From Burkholderiales bacterium (GTDB lineage: Bacteria; Pseudomonadota; Gammaproteobacteria; Burkholderiales; Burkholderiaceae): DNA of 7,533 bases. How positions within the stretch are numbered: position 1 is the stretch's first letter; each line of letters begins with the position of its first letter. The stretch is taken from the NCBI GenBank assembly GCA_903643055.1, contig CAHJWV010000477.1, positions 1-7,533 of the forward strand. The letters run 5' to 3'. The notes below the pieces were generated by a model. That model did no database searches, was not told the origin of the DNA, and saw only the letters and a list, made by a program, of their open reading frames with translations. The translations under genes and the position numbers were made by a program. Positions 1 through 5,714 of this stretch are shown piece after piece.

Positions 1-75
1 ACGGTCTTCGGGCCGATTCGGGAAGCTGAAGGCCGGCGTCAGCGCACGCAACACCGGGCGCGATAGATCTGTCAT
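1..75 (-). CDS. N-terminal fragment of an unrecognised protein (runs off the left edge)
   Basis: Twenty-five codons are visible on the minus strand, starting at the ATG at 75-73 and open to the window edge. The peptide begins MTDLSRPVLRALTPAFSFPN. A good Shine-Dalgarno sequence, AGGAGAG (complement of 82-88), lies six bases upstream of the ATG, which is the main reason for calling a gene. The long AT-rich region upstream fits a promoter region for it. There is no signal peptide or recognisable domain in the visible part, and I cannot name the family. Confidence 0.6.
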   Translation of the reverse strand, partial: MTDLSRPVLRALTPAFSFPNRPEDR

Positions 76-81
76 CTTTTT

Positions 82-88
82 CTCTCCT
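82..88 (-). promoter_or_regulatory. Ribosome binding site of the left-edge gene
   Basis: On the minus strand this reads AGGAGAG, a near-complete anti-16S match, six bases before the ATG at 75. It fixes the start of the left-edge gene. Confidence 0.65.
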
Positions 89-432
89 GGTGGGGAAGAG
101 GCCTCAGCCGCGAGCCTCAATTGGTCACATTTCCAACCTTTCAAAGTGTGCACTCGCAAATCTTGTAAGCCCTTAGCTGCCGGTTAATTTAAGAAAAATA
201 TTGAATTAAGAGGTTTCTGTCGGCCGGCCGTTCGGTGGGTGTTTAAACGGGCTCTGCCAACCCAGCGCGCTGCGTTTTTGTCAATTTATGGGGCTTCGAA
301 TCTTTACTGAAATGCAATTTTTGAGATTGGTTGTGCGATAGCTGCCACTTTAGAGGTCTGGATTTGTGCTAACAATGTGAGTTTTGACTAACTGACTTGG
401 TGATTTTGGGGACACGCCGAAACTCGTTGAAT
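89..432. other. AT-rich non-coding region, probably the 5' regulatory region of the left-edge gene
   Basis: No open frame here looks like a protein. The base composition (for example about 180-215 and 290-410) is much richer in A+T than the rest of the window. Small sites can be seen: a short inverted repeat TTGG-N8-CCAA at 121-136, an A/T tract at 185-210, and a 10-bp palindrome CGGCCGGCCG at 221-230. I could not place a convincing -35/-10 pair for the minus-strand gene; a weak TACAAG-like -10 exists near 164-169. The promoter role is inferred from position and composition only. Confidence 0.4.
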
Positions 433-464
433 GCGGCCGATGCCGCGCTCCGGACGCCGGAGCG
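433..464. repeat. Two adjacent perfect inverted repeats (hairpins)
   Basis: The first is GCGGC-CGAT-GCCGC (433-446): a 5-bp stem with a 4-base loop. The second is CGCTCCGG-ACG-CCGGAGCG (446-464): an 8-bp GC-rich stem with a 3-base loop. The two share base 446. Neither is followed by a T tract on either strand, so they are not classical intrinsic terminators. They sit where the AT-rich DNA gives way to GC-rich DNA. They could be a small structured-RNA part, a protein site, or chance in GC-rich sequence. Confidence 0.4.
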
Positions 465-641
465 ATGACCCGGGCTTCGACCGGTCGGACGTGAAAATAA
501 CGCTATAAGAACGCTGACATTTCGGTCTTCAAATCATGCTTGTCCGTGCACATGGCGGACCGACGCGAAAGTCGTTGGCTCGATGGCCAGAGGCGGCTGC
601 GGGGATGAACACCAAGGTGATCTGGTGCACCGATGGCGCAA

Positions 642-830
642 TCAAAGACCGTCGATGTCGATCAAGCCGGCTACTTGACTGCCCGAGCGGAGCTGGCGAC
701 CTGCTGCAGCCACTTTTCGCGCGATGCGGTCCCCGGCCGCTTGTGCCGCGTCCACATAACTTGACGCGAGCGCGCCGCAGTAGCTGTCGGACTTGGGGTG
801 GCCGAGGACGTCCGTGATGTTTTGAGGCAT
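642..830 (-). pseudogene. Decayed N-terminus of a flavodoxin-fold NAD(P)H:quinone oxidoreductase
   Basis: A 62-codon minus-strand frame starts at the ATG at 830. Its first 33 or so residues resemble the start of Flavodoxin_2-family NAD(P)H dehydrogenases (MdaB/KefF/YwrO-like flavoproteins that reduce quinones): VLGHPKSDSYCGALASSY followed by a helix ending in AAQAAG. In this family the G-H-P segment leads into the flavin-phosphate-binding loop. After about residue 34 the resemblance stops, and the frame ends at 642, far short of the usual 180-250 residues. A hydrophobic strand HQITLVFIP at about 591-617 lies in another minus-strand frame, about 72-80 codons from the start. That is roughly where intact members have their next conserved strand (A-D-H-L-V-F-V-Y-P), which would fit frameshift decay, but this second match is weak. 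No good ribosome binding site precedes the ATG. The family assignment is from memory of the motif. Confidence 0.45.
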
Positions 831-941
831 GCCAGTGGCGGTCGACGTTGCGATCCGGTTGGAGGGACGGGCGCATTGCCAGTGACAGACGGTGCCGCCC
901 CGGACCGTGATCGGCGCGCTGGATGGACCGGGATGCCGCGC

Positions 942-975
942 AAAGAAAAGCGGTCATGACCTCATAGTCATGACC
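942..975 (-). terminator. Probable intrinsic terminator of fpr
   Basis: A perfect 9-bp stem, GGTCATGAC (952-960) and GTCATGACC (967-975), encloses a 6-base loop. Read on the minus strand it is followed by GCTTTTCTTTG (951-941), a T-rich tract. It begins 28 bases after the fpr stop codon and faces the right way to end fpr transcription. The stem is only about half G+C and the T tract is interrupted by one C, so strength may be moderate. Confidence 0.6.
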
Positions 976-1003
976 CGCGGTGATGGCGTGAGTTGGCCGA
1001 TGC

Positions 1004-1777
1004 TTATTGTTCAGCGAACGCGCGTTCGATGACGAAGTCGCCCGGCTTCGAAGTGTTGCCTTCCTTGAAGCCCTTGTGTTCGAGCATGTGCTTCAGGTCG
1101 CGCAGCATGCCGGGGCTGCCGCAGATCATCACGCGGTCGTTGGCCGGGTCAAAGCCGGGCACTTGCAAGTCTTCGAACAGCTTGCCGCTTTCGATGAGCT
1201 GCGTGACGCGGCCCATGGTGCGGTAGTTTTCGCGCGTCACGGTCGGGTAGTAGCTCAGCTGGCTGCTGATCAGCTCACCGAGGATCTCGTGGGCGGGCAA
1301 GTGCTCGGTCAGCAGGTCGTGGTAGGCCAACTCGTCGACCTGGCGCACGCCATGCACGAGCACGACCTTCTCGAAGCGTTCATAGGTTTCCGGGTCACGA
1401 ATGATGCTCATGAACGGCGCGAGGCCGGTGCCGGTGGACAACAGGTAGAGCCGCTTGCCCGGCAGCAGGTAATCGAGCAGCAGCGTGCCGGTGGGCTTGC
1501 GGCCGACGACGATGGTGTCGCCCACCTTGATGTGCTGCAGGCGAGAGGTCAAGGGGCCGTCAGGCACCTTGATGCTCAGGAACTCGAGGTGATCTTCGTA
1601 ATTGGCGCTGACGATGCTGTAAGCGCGCAGCAGCGGTTTGCCTTCGACCCGCAGGCCGATCATCGTGAAGTGCCCGTTGCTGAACCGCAGTGCGGGGTCG
1701 CGGGTGGTCGTGAACGTGAACAGGCGGTCTGTCCAGTGGTGAACGCTCAGGACTCGTTCTTCGTTGAATGCGCTCAT
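1004..1777 (-). CDS. fpr: Ferredoxin/flavodoxin-NADP+ reductase
   Basis: A 257-residue cytoplasmic FAD enzyme that moves electrons between NADPH and ferredoxin or flavodoxin, supplying reduced carriers for biosynthesis, Fe-S repair and oxidative-stress defence. The family signatures are present in order: the FAD-binding R-A-Y-S at 51-54, the glycine-rich nucleotide motif STGTGLAPF at 114-122, VHGVRQ at 141-146, a YYPTVTRE segment at 176-183, and the NADP-side CGSPGM at 219-224. Length matches the short bacterial (Azotobacter/Rhodobacter-type) Fpr, as does the C-terminus VIERAFAEQ, where the flavin-stacking end residue differs from the plant-type tyrosine. The start ATG at 1777 gives the expected N-terminus; the Shine-Dalgarno is weak (GAAG about 5 bases upstream). 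The gene is divergent from the binding-protein gene and followed by a hairpin terminator. Nothing in it looks damaged. Confidence 0.95.
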   Translation of the reverse strand: MSAFNEERVLSVHHWTDRLFTFTTTRDPALRFSNGHFTMIGLRVEGKPLLRAYSIVSANYEDHLEFLSIKVPDGPLTSRLQHIKVGDTIVVGRKPTGTLLLDYLLPGKRLYLLSTGTGLAPFMSIIRDPETYERFEKVVLVHGVRQVDELAYHDLLTEHLPAHEILGELISSQLSYYPTVTRENYRTMGRVTQLIESGKLFEDLQVPGFDPANDRVMICGSPGMLRDLKHMLEHKGFKEGNTSKPGDFVIERAFAEQ

Positions 1778-1987
1778 GGTCTTCGGGTAGTTTTGAAAGA
1801 AGGGGACGGCGGCGGCGAGCGGTATTTTCAGGCCTGAAGGCCCGCCCTTTCTGTTTTCCTGCTTTTTTGCTTTCTCGTTTTGCGAATAAGCCTGCTCGTG
1901 TTTTCACTCGCTTCGGGCGGAGCTGCAAGGAAATAAGCGGTTTTTCAAGCATTGCTCGGTGCATGAGTGCAGTCGCAAGCTCGCCAC

Positions 1988-2009
1988 ACTTGATTCACGT
2001 GAGTCGAGT
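1988..2009. promoter_or_regulatory. 22-bp imperfect palindrome, candidate operator of the binding-protein/kinase unit
   Basis: The left half ACTTGATTCAC and right half GTGAGTCGAGT match as an inverted repeat at 9 of 11 positions, around a perfect TCACGTGA core (1995-2002). Its right end is 16 bases before the ATG at 2026, immediately ahead of the Shine-Dalgarno. Size and symmetry suit a dimeric DNA-binding protein. The position would suit a repressor or a site overlapping the 5' leader. Both mismatches would be G-U pairs in RNA, so an RNA stem is also possible. The regulator is unknown. Confidence 0.4.
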
Positions 2010-2013
2010 TCCC

Positions 2014-2018
2014 GGAGA
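2014..2018 (+). promoter_or_regulatory. Ribosome binding site deciding the start of the binding-protein gene
   Basis: GGAGA lies seven bases before the ATG at 2026. The same frame is open back to 1768 with an upstream ATG at 1963, but no Shine-Dalgarno precedes that ATG, and starting there would bury the signal peptide. Confidence 0.65.
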
Positions 2019-2025
2019 CCTTGCC

Positions 2026-3123
2026 ATGACCCCTTTTCCCTGCCGAACCCTGATGCAACGCCGCGCCGGCCTTTGGCTCTTGCGGGCCGCGCTGGCCTTG
2101 GCCGCGGTGTCTGCAGCGGCGGCCGGGTTACCCGCGAATCCATCGCCTCCGGGCGCTGTGCGCTTGCGGGTGGTCGGCGGCCTGGCTGGCCTGAACCAAT
2201 ACACGCGGCATGAAGAACCGTTCTGGACCCGAGACTTCGCCCGGCTGACCGGCGGGCGGGCCGTAGCCGAGATCGTGCCGTTCGATCGGGCGGGTATCCG
2301 TGGGCAGGAAATGCTGCGCTTGGTGCAAACGGGTGCGGTGCCTTTCGGCACGGCGCTCTTGAGCACGAGTTCGGCGCAAGACCAGGAACTGGCCGCGCCC
2401 GACCTGGCCGGCCTCAACCCCGACATCGCATCGATCGGGCGTAGCGTTGCTGCATTCCGGCCCTATCTGACCAAGATGCTGCGCGAGCGTTACGGCATCG
2501 AGCTGTTGGCCTTGTACATCTACCCCGCACAGGAAATCTTCTGCAAGAAGCCGTTGAAGGGTCTGGCCGAGATCGCCGGGCGCCGTGTCCGGACTTCCAA
2601 TTCATCGCAAGCCGATTGGGTGGAAGCGCTCGGCGGCGTGCCGGTGCAAATCGTATTTGCCGAGATCACGGCCAACCTGCGCAGCGGCAACATCGAATGC
2701 GCCATCACCGGCACGATGTCGGGCAACACGATCGGTCTGTATGAACTCACGAGCTACATCCATACCGCGCCAATCACCTGGGGGCTGGCAGCTTTCGTGG
2801 CCAATGGCGCGGCCTGGCAGGCGCTGGCACCGGAGGTGCAGGGCCTGCTGCGACGCGAGCTGCCGCGGCTCGAGTCGGCGATCTGGGCCGAGGCGGCGCA
2901 CGAGACCGGCGAGGGCATCGCCTGCAACACCGGCTCGGCGTCGTGCAAGAACGGCCGCAAGGGCCAGATGACCGAGGTGCCGGAGTCGGCAGCCGATCAG
3001 AAGCTGCGCCGCGAGATTCTGGCCAAGACGGTGTTGCCACGCTGGGTGCAGCGCTGTGGTCCGCAATGCGCGGAGGTATGGCGTCAGACGGTCGGCCCGG
3101 TGGTCGGCATCGAGCTGCGTTAA
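2026..3123 (+). CDS. TRAP-type (DctP-like) periplasmic substrate-binding protein, orphan of its permease
   Basis: A 365-residue secreted protein. Residues 1-33 form a signal peptide: arginines at 12, 13 and 20, a hydrophobic Leu/Ala core, and a likely cut after Ala-Ala-Ala33. The R-R-A-G-L at 12-16 is only vaguely Tat-like. The mature part has the DctP/TRAP binding-protein pattern: an N-terminal strand RLRVVGGLAG (47-56), the hinge region AEIAGRRVRTSNSSQADWVE (181-200), and the GNIECAITGT strand (221-230). Arg189 corresponds to the family's conserved arginine that holds the ligand carboxylate, so an organic acid is the likely ligand; which one cannot be read from sequence. Unusual features are two C-terminal cysteine pairs, Cys300/Cys307 and Cys344/Cys348, plus Cys173 and Cys225, possibly disulphides. 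No DctQ or DctM gene is in the window. The downstream sensor kinase begins 41 bases later, which suggests co-transcription and a sensory role. The start is chosen from the Shine-Dalgarno and signal peptide. Confidence 0.85.
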   Translation: MTPFPCRTLMQRRAGLWLLRAALALAAVSAAAAGLPANPSPPGAVRLRVVGGLAGLNQYTRHEEPFWTRDFARLTGGRAVAEIVPFDRAGIRGQEMLRLVQTGAVPFGTALLSTSSAQDQELAAPDLAGLNPDIASIGRSVAAFRPYLTKMLRERYGIELLALYIYPAQEIFCKKPLKGLAEIAGRRVRTSNSSQADWVEALGGVPVQIVFAEITANLRSGNIECAITGTMSGNTIGLYELTSYIHTAPITWGLAAFVANGAAWQALAPEVQGLLRRELPRLESAIWAEAAHETGEGIACNTGSASCKNGRKGQMTEVPESAADQKLRREILAKTVLPRWVQRCGPQCAEVWRQTVGPVVGIELR

Positions 3124-3164
3124 GCAAGGTCACGAACCTGACGCACCACTGCAAAGCGACCGCG

Positions 3165-5702
3165 ATGCCTCTCCCGTTGCTTCCTCGCCGAGTGTCTTTC
3201 GCGATTTGGGGCGCGGCCGCCTTGCTGTGCGCTGCCACCCTGGGCGCTGCGGCGGTATTGATTTCTTATGACGAACGCGCTGCGATGAAGGAAAGCGAAG
3301 GCAAGGCGCAGCGTTTCGTGGCGGGTGCCGAAGCCTCGCTGAACCGCACGCTGATCGGTGTCGACCTGCTGCTCGCCGACATGGCCGAGGTGCTGATGCC
3401 GGCCGCCAACGACAGTGCGCTCGATGCCGCCGCGGCGGCGCACGCGCTGCGCAGTCAAACCAACCGCAACATGCTGCTGCGCGACATCGCGCTGGTCGAC
3501 AGCGAAGGCACGGTGTTGGCTGCAGCACGGCCCGACACCGCGCGGCTGGGCTTGCCGCTGTCGCATGACTTCATTCATGACGCAGCGATGCAGGTCGCGT
3601 CGTCGATGCGCATCAGCGGCCCGCTGCTGAATTTCTCCAGTTCGGAGCGCGCGCTGTATTTCGCGCGGCCGGTCAGCCTGCCTGGGAATCACCGCATGTT
3701 GGTGGTGGCCGAGGTGCCCCTGCCGCTGATTGGGTCGATCCTGTCCCAATCGGCCGAGATTCCCGGCTTGTCGGTCAGCCTGGAGCGCGAAGACGGCGAG
3801 CTGCTGGCGAGCCTGCCGGCGATCGATGCACGCCTGGGTTCACGCCTGCACATGCCGATCGACGCGAACTGGACAGACGGGCTGGCCCATCGCCTGCCGG
3901 GCCGCCTGGATGAGCAGCCGTCGATCGTTGTGGCGCGGCCGACGCTCTATCGCTCGGTGCTGGTGGCAGCGAGCATCTCGACGGAAGCGGCACTCGCGCA
4001 ATGGCGCGACGAGCGGCAGGTGGTGCTGATCACGGCGGTCAGCTTTGTTTTGATGATCTTGCTGGCGGCTTGGGCGGCGCACTGGCAGGTGCTGAAGCTG
4101 GCCCGTGCGCGGCGCGAACTCGTGCAGGCAACGCAGACCGTCGATCAGGCGCTGGCCTCGATGAACGAAGGCTTCATGCTGTGCGACGCCGCCGACCGGG
4201 TGGTGACCTGGAACCAACGCTATGTCGACATCGCGCCGTGGCTGCGTGGCGAACTCACGCAGGGCATGCCCTTCGAGCGCATCGTCGAGATCTCGATGAC
4301 CGCGGTGCTGCCCAATGCGCAGGCCCAGCAGCGCCGCGCCTGGTGTGACATGCGCATGTCGGTGCATCGCGGCGGCACCGGCATGTTCGATCAGCAACTG
4401 CCCGACGGCCGCATGATTCATGTGGTGGAGCGGCGCACGCCCGATGGCGGCGTGGTCAGCCTGTTCAGCGACGTCACCGCGATCGAGCGGGATCTGTCGC
4501 GTGCGCTTGCGGCCGCGGAAGCCGCGACCTTGGCGAAAGCGCAATTGATCGCCTCGCTGAGCCGAGAGATCCGCACGCCGCTCAATGGCGTGCTGGGCAT
4601 GAACCGGCTGCTGCTGCGCACGCCACTGACCGAAGCGCAGCGCGACTACGCGCGCACCATCCAGGCCTCGGGCATGGCGATGCTGGCCTTGATCAACGAT
4701 ACCGTCGACATGACGAAGGTCGAGACCGGCCGCATGGCGCTGGATGTGGCCGCCTTCGACCCGGCGGTGCTGCTGAACGAAGTGATGGCCACGATGGCGG
4801 TGCGGGCCCATGAAAAGCAACTGGTGCTCGGCAGCGAGATGGCGGCCGATTTGCCAAAGCTCTTGCTCGGTGACGCCGGCCGGCTGCGCCAGGTGCTGTT
4901 CAACCTGATCGGCAATGCATTGAAGTTCACCGAGCTGGGCAGCGTGCAGGTGCAGCTGGGCTTTCACGGCCTGTCCGAAGGCGCGGGTTCACCTAACGAA
5001 CGTGTTGAGCTGACGATCGCCGTCAGGGACACGGGCGTCGGCATCGCCGCCGAGCGGATTCCGCAACTCTTCGGCCGCTTCGTGCCCGCCAGCAGCCGCA
5101 CCGCGCGTCGCCATGAAGGCTCGGGGCTGGGGCTTGCGATCAGCCGCGAGATCATCGATTTGATGGGCGGGCGCATTTCGGTGGAGACCGATCTCGGCGT
5201 GGGCAGCACCTTCCGAGTCTGGGTACCGCTGGTGCGCGGCACGGCGCGGGTGGAGGCGGCCGATGGTGCGAGCCACGCACCGGCCGAGGCCGCCCATGGA
5301 CTGCGCGTGCTGGTGGCCGAAGACAACGAAGTCAACCAGGTCGTGGTGCGGGCGCTGCTGGAGCAGATGGGCCACACCAGCGAGATCGTCGGCAACGGCG
5401 CCGAGGTGGTTAGACGGGTTCAGGAAGGAAGTTATGACGTCGTGCTGATGGACATCCAGATGCCGGACATGGATGGCGAGACCGCCACCCGGGAGATCCG
5501 GGCGCTGGAAGGGGCCGCGGCGTCGATTCCGATCATCGCGCTGACGGCCAACGCGATGGTGGCCGACCGCGACAGCTACCTCGCCGCCGGCATGGACGAC
5601 TATGTCGCCAAGCCGATCAACGTGAGGCAGCTGGCGGCCGCCATCTCCCGGGTGATGGCCCGTGGGATGGCTCCGGGCATTGCAACCACGGCCCGGGCCT
5701 GA
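3165..5702 (+). CDS. Membrane-bound hybrid sensor kinase (PAS-HisKA-HATPase-REC) with Arg in place of the H-box His
   Basis: 845 residues, inner membrane. Transmembrane helices lie at about 12-34 and 286-306 and enclose a periplasmic domain of about 250 residues, probably of the PDC/dCache type (RDIALVDSEGTVLAA at 106-120). A short linker and a PAS domain follow (about 324-445; SMNEGFMLCDAADRVVTWN). The dimerisation/H-box helix has SREIRTPLNGVLGM at 466-479, where the family has S-H-E-I-R-T-P: position 467 is Arg (CGA, 4563-4565). The ATP domain is complete: N-box NLIGNALKFT (580-589), G1 DTGVGI (622-627), F-box LFGRF (635-639), G2 GSGLGLAIS (652-660). The C-terminal receiver is complete: acidic Glu719/Asp720, phosphoacceptor Asp763, Thr794, Lys816. 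There is no HPt or output domain. The ATG at 3165 puts the first transmembrane helix at the usual place; the Shine-Dalgarno is weak (AAGCGA). It follows the binding-protein gene by 41 bases. Non-canonical signalling is inferred from the missing histidine. Confidence 0.92.
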   Translation: MPLPLLPRRVSFAIWGAAALLCAATLGAAAVLISYDERAAMKESEGKAQRFVAGAEASLNRTLIGVDLLLADMAEVLMPAANDSALDAAAAAHALRSQTNRNMLLRDIALVDSEGTVLAAARPDTARLGLPLSHDFIHDAAMQVASSMRISGPLLNFSSSERALYFARPVSLPGNHRMLVVAEVPLPLIGSILSQSAEIPGLSVSLEREDGELLASLPAIDARLGSRLHMPIDANWTDGLAHRLPGRLDEQPSIVVARPTLYRSVLVAASISTEAALAQWRDERQVVLITAVSFVLMILLAAWAAHWQVLKLARARRELVQATQTVDQALASMNEGFMLCDAADRVVTWNQRYVDIAPWLRGELTQGMPFERIVEISMTAVLPNAQAQQRRAWCDMRMSVHRGGTGMFDQQLPDGRMIHVVERRTPDGGVVSLFSDVTAIERDLSRALAAAEAATLAKAQLIASLSREIRTPLNGVLGMNRLLLRTPLTEAQRDYARTIQASGMAMLALINDTVDMTKVETGRMALDVAAFDPAVLLNEVMATMAVRAHEKQLVLGSEMAADLPKLLLGDAGRLRQVLFNLIGNALKFTELGSVQVQLGFHGLSEGAGSPNERVELTIAVRDTGVGIAAERIPQLFGRFVPASSRTARRHEGSGLGLAISREIIDLMGGRISVETDLGVGSTFRVWVPLVRGTARVEAADGASHAPAEAAHGLRVLVAEDNEVNQVVVRALLEQMGHTSEIVGNGAEVVRRVQEGSYDVVLMDIQMPDMDGETATREIRALEGAAASIPIIALTANAMVADRDSYLAAGMDDYVAKPINVRQLAAAISRVMARGMAPGIATTARA

Positions 5703-5714
5703 AGCTTGGGTTCG

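Larger units (their letters stand above)
1778..2025. promoter_or_regulatory. Divergent intergenic region between fpr and the binding-protein gene
   Basis: These 248 bases must hold the promoters of both divergent genes. The middle (about 1848-1960) is rich in T on the plus strand, in contrast with the flanking genes. A perfect 12-bp palindrome, TTCAGGCCTGAA, lies at 1827-1838, about 50 bases upstream of fpr. A longer imperfect palindrome lies at 1988-2009 next to the binding-protein gene. I could not identify a convincing -35/-10 pair in either direction. Confidence 0.5.

Noticed and set aside
529..957. Minus-strand open frame of 142 codons and plus-strand frame 536-817 in the region before fpr
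   Set aside because: Both translations are Arg/Pro/Ser-rich without domain-like character, and overlap the frame that resembles a flavodoxin-fold reductase. The start of the longer one lies at the edge of the fpr terminator hairpin.
1007..1837. Long plus-strand open frame (276 codons) lying opposite fpr
   Set aside because: It is exactly antisense to a clear fpr gene. The translation is Val/Ala/Gln/His-rich with no family resemblance, as expected from the opposite strand of a high-G+C gene.
1831..1870. GGCC-TGAA-GGCC followed by T-rich DNA as a possible plus-strand terminator
   Set aside because: The stem is only 4 bp, the T tracts are too far away and interrupted, and no plus-strand gene ends before it.
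1768..2025. Upstream extension of the binding-protein reading frame, including the ATG at 1963
   Set aside because: No Shine-Dalgarno before these starts. The extended peptide would put about 86 odd residues before an obvious signal peptide. The ATG at 2026 has GGAGA at the right spacing.
3840..4967. Long minus-strand open frame (375 codons) opposite the sensor kinase
   Set aside because: A His/Arg/Gln-rich shadow translation over the conserved PAS and HATPase coding sequence. It has no motif and no credible ribosome binding site.
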